Translations under genes and position numbers: made by a program | Assembly: GCA_034433615.1 (NCBI GenBank) | Contig: DAOUAJ010000127.1 | Coordinates: 1 to 8,678 of the forward strand | Reading direction: 5' to 3' | Origin: DAOUAJ01 sp034433615 | Lineage (GTDB): Bacteria; Chloroflexota; Anaerolineae; DUEN01 | DNA: 8,678 nucleotides | Shown here: piece by piece, positions 1 to 6,455 of the stretch | How the letters are laid out: every line of letters begins with the position of its first letter | Numbering within the stretch: position 1 is the first letter of the stretch | The notes under the pieces: generated by a model | What the model was told of the DNA's origin: nothing | Seen by the model: the letters and a program-made list of their open reading frames with translations, nothing else | Databases searched by the model: none

Positions 1-232
1 GCCCGGTGACCAGGTAAAGGATGCTGACGATGAACGTCACCAGGAACCCCAGCCCCGCGCCCACATTCATCCCCATGTGCAGGTAGAAGATGTGCTGGGC
101 CGCGCGCTCGACCGGTGTCGTTAGATTGGCTGCATCCGGCACCCAGATCAACGCCATGTACAGCGCGATCAGCACGGCCACACCGGCAAGGAGATCCAAT
201 TCCAGCATCCAGGCATCACGCACTTTGGTCAC
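1..232 (-). CDS. ccmC: Cytochrome c maturation protein CcmC (heme exporter subunit C), N-terminal part, cut by window edge
   Basis: The first 77 codons are visible. The start is a GTG at 232-230, chosen because AAGGAGGG at 244-237 sits 4 nt upstream; no earlier start fits. The protein opens with a short charged N-terminus, then a first membrane helix around residues 14-33, then TPVERAAQHIFYLHMG leading into a second helix. This is the usual CcmC layout, in which a Pro-rich loop and a conserved His stand at the start of helix 2. The family normally shows HVPSA at this place; here it reads HMGMN, so His is kept but the rest differs. The diagnostic WWD heme-handling loop would lie beyond the window. 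In System I, CcmC presents heme to CcmE at the outer face of the membrane. Position directly after ccmB supports the call; CcmF/NrfE-like proteins share the fold but are normally much longer. Confidence 0.8.
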   Translation of the reverse strand, partial: MTKVRDAWMLELDLLAGVAVLIALYMALIWVPDAANLTTPVERAAQHIFYLHMGMNVGAGLGFLVTFIVSILYLVTG

Positions 233-250
233 TTTTCCCTCCTTGAGCGA

Positions 251-285
251 TCAGCGGTCAGCGATCAGCCATCAGCTATCAGCCA
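251..285. repeat. Heptanucleotide tandem repeat (TCAGCNN x5) between ccmB and ccmC
   Basis: Five consecutive 7-bp units, TCAGCGG, TCAGCGA, TCAGCCA, TCAGCTA, TCAGCCA, run without interruption, and a partial sixth (TCACT) follows. The core TCAGC is invariant and the last two bases vary. The array fills most of the 67-bp gap between the ccmB stop (300) and the ccmC start (232), and ends 7 bp before the ccmC Shine-Dalgarno. It is not a CRISPR: the unit is far too short and there are no spacers. Confidence 0.85.
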
Positions 286-299
286 TCACTGGCCGATCG

Positions 300-1121
300 C
301 TACTCTTCCACGACGTAATCAAACGTCATCAACGCCACCGCCAGAAAGATCACGTCAAAGCCCACCAGCAGTTGCATCCAGTTGCGCATCTCGCTCAACG
401 GCGTGTCGTCCAAGAAGCCGCCGGTCATGCGCACGCCGGCGATGAGCACCGGCACCACGACGGGGAACAGGAGGATGGGCAGCATCACCTCACGCGCGCG
501 GGTGTTCACCGCCATCGCCGAGAAGAGGGTGCCCACCGCCGCAAAGCCCAGCGTTCCCAGGAAGACGACCAGCAGGATGCCGGGCAGCCACATCGGCAGG
601 TTGAACAGGATCACGAAGAGAGGTAAGATAATCGTTTCCACCACCAACATGAAAATCAGGTTGCCCAGCATCTTGCCGAAGTAGATGGCACTGCGATCCA
701 CCGGCGTGAGCAGCAGACCCTCCAGGCACCCCTTGTCGCTTTCCAGTACGAAGGAGCGGTTAAGGCCCAGCACGCCGGCGAAGGCGATGGTCACCCACAG
801 CACCCCTGGCACCACCTGGCGCACGTTATCTACCCGCAGATCGAAAGCGAACTGGAAGATGAGGACGGCCAGCAGCGAGAAGACGAACATGGCGCTGAGG
901 ATCTCGCGCGTGCGCAGTTCGCTGATGACGTCCTTCCAGACGATGGCAAATATCTTGCGCAGGTAGCCACCGACGACCTGCAGGGGCGGTGCCTCCGTGT
1001 CCGCCCGTAGGGGCGGCACCTCTGCCTGTCCCGGCCGATGGGCCAGGGTGCCCATCCGTTCCCGTTGGGCGATCACAGAGGGATCGCCCCCACGCGCATT
1101 CGTTGTCCCCGGCCTGCTCAC
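300..1121 (-). CDS. ccmB: Heme exporter protein CcmB (ABC transporter permease)
   Basis: This is the membrane subunit of the CcmAB(C) complex, which releases holo-CcmE during c-type cytochrome maturation. The family-like part starts near residue 50 (YLRKIFAIVWKDVISELRTRE) and has six hydrophobic segments, about 75-93, 104-122, 150-170, 178-200, 210-232 and 249-269. The conserved stretch NRSFVLESDKGCLEGLLLTP is at about 121-140. The start is GTG at 1121, overlapping the ccmA stop as GTGA (1121-1118), with GGGGAG 8 nt upstream inside ccmA; this indicates translational coupling. At 273 aa it is longer than the usual roughly 220 aa. The extra 48 or so N-terminal residues are Pro/Ala/Arg-rich, lack any hydrophobic segment and are encoded by palindromic repeat-like DNA. 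A later start (ATG at 1055) is possible but has no clear ribosome binding site. Confidence 0.9.
   Translation of the reverse strand: MSRPGTTNARGGDPSVIAQRERMGTLAHRPGQAEVPPLRADTEAPPLQVVGGYLRKIFAIVWKDVISELRTREILSAMFVFSLLAVLIFQFAFDLRVDNVRQVVPGVLWVTIAFAGVLGLNRSFVLESDKGCLEGLLLTPVDRSAIYFGKMLGNLIFMLVVETIILPLFVILFNLPMWLPGILLVVFLGTLGFAAVGTLFSAMAVNTRAREVMLPILLFPVVVPVLIAGVRMTGGFLDDTPLSEMRNWMQLLVGFDVIFLAVALMTFDYVVEE
980..1090. repeat. Palindromic repeat-like element inside the 5' end of ccmB
   Basis: Three perfect inverted repeats lie within 110 bp: CCGCCC/GGGCGG (1001-1006 and 1011-1016), GATGGGC/GCCCATC (1037-1043 and 1050-1056) and GGGCGATC/GATCGCCC (1067-1074 and 1082-1089). AGGGGCGG also occurs twice in direct orientation (982-989, 1009-1016). 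From memory, this style of GTAGGGGCGG sequence resembles dispersed intergenic repeats of Chloroflexota genomes, but only one copy of the whole is present here, so dispersal is not shown. It encodes the unusual N-terminal extension of CcmB. Confidence 0.5.
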
Positions 1122-1846
1122 GGCGTGTGCTCCCCCACCTGCTCCCGGTACACGGCCCGCAGATCGCGGGTGGTGAGCGAGCCGTTAGGCGCGTCATAGG
1201 TGATGCGCCCGTTTACCAACAACGCCACTCGATCAGCCCACTCCAGCCCACGCTCCAGGTTGTGCGTCGTCATCAAGATCGTGCGATTCTCGCCGCCTAG
1301 CTTGCGGATCAGATGATGCAACATCTCAGCGGCCTGCTGGTCCAGCCCCGTGTCCGGCTCATCCAGCAGCAGGATGGGCGGGTCGTGCAGGATGGCGCGG
1401 GCGATGGCCAGGCGTTGCACCATCCCCCGCGAGTAGGTGCGCACCGGATCGTGCCGGCGTTGAGCCAGTCCCACCTGCTCCAGCACCGCGGCGATGCGGC
1501 CGTCGGCATCGCTCAAATCGTACATGCGGGCGTAGAAGCGCAGATTCTCCTCGCCCGTCAGACTATCGTACACCAGCGGCGCGTGAGAGACCAGGCCGAT
1601 GTAACGGCGAAGGACGTGGCCGGCGCGGAGCAGGTCCATCCCGTTCACGTGCACCTGGCCGGCAGTGGCCTTACTGAGCGTGGCCAGGATGCGGATCAAC
1701 GTGGTCTTGCCCGCACCGTTGGGACCGAACAGCGCCAGCGTCTGTCCGGCGGGGATGTCCAGGTCAACGCCACGCAGCACGATCTTGCGGCCAAAAGATT
1801 TGATTAAGCCGCGCACGGAGATCATGGGTATCGCGCCGTCACTCAT
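1118..1846 (-). CDS. ccmA: Heme exporter ATP-binding protein CcmA
   Basis: This is the cytoplasmic ATPase of the CcmAB complex; its ATP hydrolysis frees heme-loaded CcmE from CcmC. All ABC motifs are intact in the 242-aa protein: Walker A GPNGAGKTT (41-49), the Q-loop region with a His (LVSHAP, typical of CcmA), signature YSRGMVQ (138-144), Walker B ILLLDEP (158-164), D-loop GLD and the switch His in TTH (195). The start chosen is ATG at 1846, preceded by AGAGGAG 5 nt upstream. The frame stays open to an ATG at 1894, but those 16 extra codons come from the tandem repeat and have no ribosome binding site. The length fits an ABC ATPase. The 3' end overlaps ccmB by 4 bp. Confidence 0.92.
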   Translation of the reverse strand: MSDGAIPMISVRGLIKSFGRKIVLRGVDLDIPAGQTLALFGPNGAGKTTLIRILATLSKATAGQVHVNGMDLLRAGHVLRRYIGLVSHAPLVYDSLTGEENLRFYARMYDLSDADGRIAAVLEQVGLAQRRHDPVRTYSRGMVQRLAIARAILHDPPILLLDEPDTGLDQQAAEMLHHLIRKLGGENRTILMTTHNLERGLEWADRVALLVNGRITYDAPNGSLTTRDLRAVYREQVGEHTP

Positions 1847-1864
1847 CGCCGCTCCTCTTTCTGG

Positions 1865-1896
1865 AGGCAATAGGGCGATAAGGCAATAAGGCAACG
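1865..1896. repeat. Octanucleotide tandem repeat (AGGCAATA-like x4) between the cytochrome gene and ccmA
   Basis: Four consecutive 8-bp units: AGGCAATA, GGGCGATA, AGGCAATA, AGGCAACG. The array sits in the 70-bp gap between the di-heme cytochrome stop (1917) and the ccmA start (1846), shortly upstream of the ccmA Shine-Dalgarno. A loosely related string (aggcaatggg then agcaacgag) occurs near 6446-6468, in the leader of another gene. The period and core differ from the 7-bp array before ccmC. Confidence 0.8.
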
Positions 1897-1916
1897 AGGA
1901 CTTGTCACAGTGCCGT

Positions 1917-3767
1917 TCATCTTCGATTCTCTAACCGTTGCATGATTTCCAGGAGACGGGCTTTGCGCCTGGCCCGCTCCCGCTGATAGACCTCTTCCGG
2001 GATCTCACCGGCCGTGTACTCGTCGTCCAGGCGGGCGATGACCAGCAGCAGGCGCTGGCGTTCGGCCTCCAGATCAGCATCGGCAGCCTGCGCGCCGGCC
2101 AGTGATGACGCGGCCATCTGTTGCCGTCGCCAGATCAGGTAGCCCACCGCGGCTAATAACCCGGCCAGCGCGATGGCAGCAATGCCGGCGATCACAGAGG
2201 TGGGCAAGGTCGAACCGGCAACACCGGTTGTCTGGCCAACAAGGGGCAACCTTTTGAAGGAGAGGGTAACCGTACCTCCGGCCGATACATTCTCGCCCAC
2301 CAGGTTAAGGTACTGCTGGCCAGAGATGCCCTGCCTGTCCCGAAAGGCTACCTGCGGGCTGGTCACCTCTACGCCGATATCGCTCACCAACACGTTCAGG
2401 TTGGCTGTAGGATAAGCCAGAGCATGTTGGAAATCGAGGCGGCTACGCTGGTACGGGTAGCGATAGGACAGGAAAACCTGGCGGACGGCCTGGCCCGGGG
2501 GAAGCGGCAAGGTATCTACCAGGCTTCCGTTTACTTCGAAGAACCGTTCGCCCAGGGGCTCCGATTCCAGGGTCAGCTCCTGGTACCCCGTTGGCAGAGG
2601 GAAACGCAGCACTGCCCGGCGGCCCGGCGCCACCCCCTCGCCCCCTACGTACACGCGATCTCCCGCCTGGCTGAGGATGTAGAATTCGCCAAGCAGCAGG
2701 CTTTGGCTCTGGGGGTCGAATTCAATGAACCAGTGCGCCCGCTCGATGCGGATGCCGCTCGGGTCCTCCGTGGGTTCGTACACTTCGATAGGGAACGCCA
2801 TTTCAGCGGCGTCGGCAGGGAAACTTTGCAGCGGGGAGGCATAAGGAACCCCGGCGTAGTCCAGCGTGGTCAGGTAAGACCAATCGGCAGCGGTGGGCAA
2901 CCCCTCAAACCGGTATGAGCCGTCGGTGGCCGTTGTCGTCTGGAAGGTGCGTATTTCCTCGAGCAGCGCGCTGTCAAACACGTGTAAGGTGATGGTGATG
3001 CCGGCCGTCGTAGCGCCGAAGGGCGTGGCATTGGTGACGATGCCGGTGATCACCCCTGGGCCGGGCTCGAAAATGGGCGCGGCCAGCGGCTGGTAGGCGA
3101 AGGAGCGCACGTACTCCAGGACGGCCCACCGTTGATCATCGTTCAGCGTGTCAGCGAAAGCGGGCATGCCCCCCCGGCCGGCCGTGAGCACATCGAACCC
3201 CTGAGCCAGGCTGCGGCCCAACGCCCGCTCTGGATCCGTCAGATCAGGTGTATTCGGCGGTGCCTGCGGGCCATCGCCACGGCCGCCCTCGCCGTGGCAG
3301 GACGCGCACGAGGCCCGGTAGATCTCCTTGCCCTGGTCCATCTCTCCTGGCTCCAGATGCAAAACCCAGGCAAAGGCGACGGCGTCCCAGATCTCCTGAT
3401 CGCTCAGTCGGCTGCCCCACGGCGGCATCATGCGTTCCATGCGGCCGTTCCTGGTGACGTCGAACCAGCCGGCCAGGGTGGCCTGGCGCGCCGTAGCCGC
3501 GTCCACAAACTGCGTGGGCGGGAATTGGAGATCAGAGGCGGAAGGGCCATTGCCCAGGCCGGTGTCGCCGTGGCAGGGCGCGCAGTTTTCCCGGTAGATG
3601 GCCTGGCCGCGCCGGGCGGAGGGCGGCTCAGTGGGGGGGGTTACCGGCGGCGTCTCCTGGGCAGTTGAATCAGCCTGGACAGGAACGGTCAGGGGCAAAG
3701 TGAGGACGACCGAAGCGATCAGAGCCGCGATCAGGACGTACCATTTCGTTCCATTAACAAGAATCAT
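1917..3767 (-). CDS. Membrane-anchored di-heme c-type cytochrome with beta-rich middle domain and SHOCT-like C-terminus
   Basis: This 616-aa protein is predicted to face outwards and to carry electrons through two covalently bound hemes; its partner is unknown. Domains in order: signal or anchor helix (about 11-32); Pro-rich linker; cytochrome domain 1 with CAPCH (62-66) and candidate axial Met in MMPPWG (113/114); domain 2 with CASCH (154-158) and candidate Met in GGMPAF (201); a long beta-rich region (about 235-505) that begins like a carboxypeptidase-regulatory or Ig-like fold (VTGIV, then DGSYRFEGLP); a membrane helix (about 525-547) ending in WRR; and a cytoplasmic charged helix with LDDEYTAGEIPEEVYQRE, which resembles SHOCT. 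The start is ATG 3767, overlapping the ccmE stop as ATGA, with AAGG 7 nt upstream; an upstream ATG at 3821 lies inside ccmE. Its location between ccmE and ccmA makes it a natural client, or possibly an accessory, of the maturation system. No exact family name is recognised. Confidence 0.85.
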   Translation of the reverse strand: MILVNGTKWYVLIAALIASVVLTLPLTVPVQADSTAQETPPVTPPTEPPSARRGQAIYRENCAPCHGDTGLGNGPSASDLQFPPTQFVDAATARQATLAGWFDVTRNGRMERMMPPWGSRLSDQEIWDAVAFAWVLHLEPGEMDQGKEIYRASCASCHGEGGRGDGPQAPPNTPDLTDPERALGRSLAQGFDVLTAGRGGMPAFADTLNDDQRWAVLEYVRSFAYQPLAAPIFEPGPGVITGIVTNATPFGATTAGITITLHVFDSALLEEIRTFQTTTATDGSYRFEGLPTAADWSYLTTLDYAGVPYASPLQSFPADAAEMAFPIEVYEPTEDPSGIRIERAHWFIEFDPQSQSLLLGEFYILSQAGDRVYVGGEGVAPGRRAVLRFPLPTGYQELTLESEPLGERFFEVNGSLVDTLPLPPGQAVRQVFLSYRYPYQRSRLDFQHALAYPTANLNVLVSDIGVEVTSPQVAFRDRQGISGQQYLNLVGENVSAGGTVTLSFKRLPLVGQTTGVAGSTLPTSVIAGIAAIALAGLLAAVGYLIWRRQQMAASSLAGAQAADADLEAERQRLLLVIARLDDEYTAGEIPEEVYQRERARRKARLLEIMQRLENRR

Positions 3768-4240
3768 TCCACAGCCTTCACTGTCACCTCTTGCGGCGCC
3801 TCCTCGTAGCGGGAGGGGCATTTCAGGAGGAGCGTCTTGGCCTCGAAGACGCCATCTTCCCTCAGCTTGCCTTCCAGGATGGTCGTGGAACCCGGCCGGG
3901 TGAAGTTGTCCGGCATCACGCCGTGGAAGTGGACAGGCAAGGTATCGCCTGTGCCGGTCTGGTCCTTGATGGAGAAGGAGAGAGAGAGGTTAGGGGCATC
4001 CCAGTTGACCGTCTCCTGGATGATCTCGCCGCTGATGCGAAGTTGCCTGCCGACCAGGGTGGCCTCCTGGCCCCGGACCTCGTGTACTTCTTTGTAGTAG
4101 GCGCCCGTGGTTTGCACCGCGTTCACGATCAGGTAGACGATGACAGCGAAGATGACCAGGCTGCCGATGATGAACTTGATACGCTTGTTGGCCGCGGCCG
4201 GCCGGCTTATCGTTTGAGGAATCGTTGCGGTTGAGTCCAT
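3764..4240 (-). CDS. ccmE: Cytochrome c maturation heme chaperone CcmE, CxxxY variant
   Basis: CcmE binds heme covalently outside the membrane and hands it to the apocytochrome ligase. The 158-aa protein has a cytoplasmic N-terminus, one membrane anchor (about 22-41) and an OB-fold domain with the family pattern VHFHGVMPDNFTRPGS (103-118) followed by ILEGKL. The C-terminal motif is LLLKCPSRYE, that is C141-x3-Y145. In Escherichia coli-type CcmE the heme-binding residue is His in HxxxY; the Cys form is known from archaea and some Deltaproteobacteria (System I*). The start is ATG 4240 with AAAGGAG 8 nt upstream. It is the first gene of the operon, behind a strong promoter-like sequence, and overlaps the next gene by 4 bp. 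Confidence 0.93.
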   Translation of the reverse strand: MDSTATIPQTISRPAAANKRIKFIIGSLVIFAVIVYLIVNAVQTTGAYYKEVHEVRGQEATLVGRQLRISGEIIQETVNWDAPNLSLSFSIKDQTGTGDTLPVHFHGVMPDNFTRPGSTTILEGKLREDGVFEAKTLLLKCPSRYEEAPQEVTVKAVE

Positions 4241-4274
4241 TAGTTAGTCTCCTTTCGCTCAAGGGGGATGGCTT

Positions 4275-4303
4275 ATTATCGTCTCAACTCGTCTGCCCGT
4301 CAA
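4275..4303 (-). promoter_or_regulatory. Sigma70-type promoter of the ccm operon
   Basis: On the minus strand, TTGACG (4303-4298) is followed after exactly 17 bp by GATAAT (4280-4275). Each hexamer matches the consensus at five of six positions. Transcription would begin near 4268, giving a leader of about 28 nt that contains the ccmE ribosome binding site. It lies in the 100-bp gap after the PD40-peptidase gene, so the ccm genes can be expressed separately from the upstream pair. Confidence 0.65.
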
Positions 4304-4340
4304 GCTTGTTATGGTATCCCCCCTACTACTTGCAATCGCA

Positions 4341-6050
4341 TTACGGCCGCAAGGCCCGCCAGCGGCCCGCTTCCGCCGGCAACGGCACCCCCTTCATCAC
4401 CGCGTAGAACTCGTCCACGCCATGGGCCATCGCGTCCTCCCACGTGAAATACATCTCAGCCTGGCTGCGGTCCAGGACCTGCCGCATGAGAGGGTACCAT
4501 TGCTGCCCGTCGCGTCGCTCGTAGTGCCAGTACTCCAGCGCTTTAAGGTTGATGCGCCAGTCGAAATCTTCCTCCTCGTAGCTTCCGATACGCCGCCAGC
4601 CGTACTCCCGGGCCAGCGCGGTGAAGTCCACGAAGTATTGGCCGTATAGCTCGCCCGGCAGCCCGCCCCGAGCACTGTCGGCCCGGGCCTGGGAACTCAG
4701 ATCCCAGGTGCGATCGGTGAGCGGGCGTCCACAGGAGCCGTCCTGGGCCCGGCAACGGAGATACAGCCGCCAGAAGGTCTCGCCCCCCATGTCCTCCCGC
4801 ACCCGCTCCAGGACTTGCTCGCCTTCATCGCCGTAGAAATCCAGGAGCAAGTCCACAGCCCGGCCGGTCTTGTGCCAGCTCAGGTAGTCGGAGGTCTCGT
4901 TGTAAGACGATGGTGATCGCCAGGCCTCGCTCAATTGACCCAGGAAGTCGTAACCCGTTTCCAGCATCACCCGTTTGCGCAGGGCCAGGAAGCTGTCCGC
5001 CACCCGGCTGGAGAGAGAGGCCGGGCCGGACGCCTCCACCCCGGGCAGATCCACGAAACGGGCCACCCCTTCGCCATCGTCAGGGGTGGGGGTATCATCC
5101 AGCGTCGCTGCGCCTGTCAGCACCAGATCGCCACCGGCCAGCGGGGCCGGATGCCAGGCGATGCGTCCGCTCAGAGGCGCTCGCCACACCAGATAGGTCG
5201 GTAACTCACCGTCATCGTCAGAGAGCCACAACAGCCCCTCGCCGTCTGCTCGACGGTAAATCACCGCCAGCCCGCCAGCAGTGGCGGCCGCTGCCTGGAT
5301 GCGCGTCAGCCACGTGCGTCGTTGGGGGCGGGCTGCCGTCTCAGTCATATTCAGCGACCACACTTCACGCCGATCATCTTCGTCCCGAAAGAAGTAGAGG
5401 GTGTGACCGTCCACCGACCAGCCAGCCAGCTCCTCGTCGGTCGAATCGTTCGTCACCTGTTTCATCTCGCCGGAGGAAGGGTTGAGGAGGAACACGTCTT
5501 TGTCGCCGAAACGCCAGGAGGTGAAGGCCAGCCAGCCGAGGTAGGGGCCGGCAGGTGCCCAGGCGGGGCCAAAGTCTCCCGCCGGGTTGTCCTCCGTCAG
5601 GTTGATCGCTTCCCCACCTGCGGCCGGGATCAGCCACACATCCAGATCGCCTGCGGCCATAGACTCATAAACGATCCATTGACCATCCGGTGACCAGGCG
5701 GGTGCTCCGTCGTAGGAGCGGTCAGCGGTGAGCCGGCGCTCCTGGCCAGTGGACAGGTCTTGCACGTAGATGTCCCACTGGCGGCCGCGACGGGCGGCGT
5801 AAGCCAGCGCCTTGCCATCCGGCGACCAGGTCGGGTCCTGCTCCTCGCCCGGGTCTGCCGTCACGCGGCGCAGGTCGCTGCCGTTCCCGCCGATGGTGTA
5901 GATGTCCCAGTTGCCCGCGTGCCAGGCGGCGAAGGCGAGGCGGCCTTGCGCATTGCTTTGGGCGTGGCTCAAAGATGGCCAGCCAGCCACACCGAAGGCG
6001 CTCATCAGTAGCAAGCAAACCCCCGCCAGGATCGAAAGGGCTCGCCTCAT
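4341..6050 (-). CDS. Secreted PD40 (TolB-like) beta-propeller fused to an M15/VanY-type D,D-carboxypeptidase-like domain
   Basis: The 569-aa protein starts with a signal peptide (about 1-30, a likely cut after SHA). Residues about 36-240 hold PD40/TolB-type blades, recognisable by WSPDG (75-79, 119-123), WAPAG (164-168) and WSVDG (211-215), each after an RRVT, RRLT or NLT strand. Degenerate blades may continue to about 310, followed by an acidic Pro/Asp linker. The C-terminal part (about 345-525) has SWHKTGRAVD, matching the SxHxxGxAxD signature of M15 peptidases with zinc ligands H393 and D400, and EYWHYE with E506 as candidate base and H509 as third ligand. All metal-binding positions are therefore present. 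A role in cleaving or sensing cell-wall peptides outside the membrane is inferred. The start is ATG 6050, overlapping the preceding stop as ATGA, with GAGGAG just upstream. Confidence 0.85.
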   Translation of the reverse strand: MRRALSILAGVCLLLMSAFGVAGWPSLSHAQSNAQGRLAFAAWHAGNWDIYTIGGNGSDLRRVTADPGEEQDPTWSPDGKALAYAARRGRQWDIYVQDLSTGQERRLTADRSYDGAPAWSPDGQWIVYESMAAGDLDVWLIPAAGGEAINLTEDNPAGDFGPAWAPAGPYLGWLAFTSWRFGDKDVFLLNPSSGEMKQVTNDSTDEELAGWSVDGHTLYFFRDEDDRREVWSLNMTETAARPQRRTWLTRIQAAAATAGGLAVIYRRADGEGLLWLSDDDGELPTYLVWRAPLSGRIAWHPAPLAGGDLVLTGAATLDDTPTPDDGEGVARFVDLPGVEASGPASLSSRVADSFLALRKRVMLETGYDFLGQLSEAWRSPSSYNETSDYLSWHKTGRAVDLLLDFYGDEGEQVLERVREDMGGETFWRLYLRCRAQDGSCGRPLTDRTWDLSSQARADSARGGLPGELYGQYFVDFTALAREYGWRRIGSYEEEDFDWRINLKALEYWHYERRDGQQWYPLMRQVLDRSQAEMYFTWEDAMAHGVDEFYAVMKGVPLPAEAGRWRALRP

Positions 6051-6370
6051 GGCTCCTCAGCCTCGGCATCTATCTCTGTTTCTGCCAGGATTTCGCGGGC
6101 GCGCTCGGCCAGGAGTGCCGGCACCAGGACACGCACCTCGGCCAGGGCACCCACGGAGAAGCTGAACACGATGCCAACGGCCTCATGCCGCAGGATCACG
6201 GGGATGCCCTCAGTCTCCAGGCGACCCTTCACCACCTGGGCTTCTATCTCATTGGCGGCGCGATACACCTCCACGGGCGGGAGAGGTACGCGGCCGCCCT
6301 GGGTACGCTCCACTATGCGGGTAGCTTGTTGGCGTAGCTGGCCCAACAGATTCCACACCAAAGCGCTCAT
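6047..6370 (-). CDS. DUF2007-like small protein (putative signal-transducing protein family)
   Basis: A 107-aa protein with no signal peptide or membrane helix. An amphipathic N-terminal stretch (about 1-25) is followed by VEVYRAANEIEAQVVKGRLE (about 34-53), then ETEGIPVILRHE, then VRVLVPALLAERAREIL. This order (moving along the chain, access to a ligand-like loop, then VLV.......A..IL) is the pattern of the DUF2007 family, whose function is not established. The start chosen is ATG 6370 because AGGAG lies 6 nt upstream and a near-consensus promoter ends at 6414. The frame is open to an ATG at 6451, but that lies upstream of the predicted transcription start. Its stop overlaps the propeller-peptidase start by 4 bp, so the two are probably translated together. 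Confidence 0.75.
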   Translation of the reverse strand: MSALVWNLLGQLRQQATRIVERTQGGRVPLPPVEVYRAANEIEAQVVKGRLETEGIPVILRHEAVGIVFSFSVGALAEVRVLVPALLAERAREILAETEIDAEAEEP

Positions 6371-6413
6371 AGATCGCTCCTGCTGGCGGCGCGTGTGACC
6401 GCCAGGCTGGTAT

Positions 6414-6442
6414 ATGATAGCCGTGTCCTGGCTGGTGGTCAA
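6414..6442 (-). promoter_or_regulatory. Sigma70-type promoter of the DUF2007/propeller-peptidase pair
   Basis: On the minus strand, TTGACC (6442-6437), a 17-bp spacer, then TATCAT (6419-6414), five of six matches each. Transcription would start near 6407, leaving a leader of about 37 nt before the ATG at 6370. The same bases read on the plus strand contain TATGAT (6413-6418), a possible -10 for the plus-strand cytochrome remnant, though no matching -35 is seen for that direction. Confidence 0.6.
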
Positions 6443-6455
6443 GTAAGGCAATGGG

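Noticed and set aside
251..285. CRISPR array
   Set aside because: The units are 7 bp with no spacers, and no cas genes are present.
90..626. Plus-strand open frame of 178 codons over ccmC and ccmB
   Set aside because: It crosses two well-supported minus-strand genes and the heptamer array, and its product is a His/Gln/Arg-rich string typical of antisense reading of high-GC coding DNA.
1847..1894. Upstream ATG start for ccmA
   Set aside because: The 16 extra codons are read from the octamer array and lack a ribosome binding site, while ATG 1846 has AGAGGAG at good spacing.
3132..3668. Plus-strand open frame of 178 codons over the di-heme cytochrome
   Set aside because: It is the antisense of the cytochrome domains, whose heme motifs are intact on the minus strand; no ribosome binding site or family pattern is seen.
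4910..5485. Plus-strand open frame of 191 codons over the propeller-peptidase gene
   Set aside because: The product is Arg/Pro/Ser-rich without domain signs, and the minus-strand gene has a signal peptide, propeller motifs and catalytic residues.
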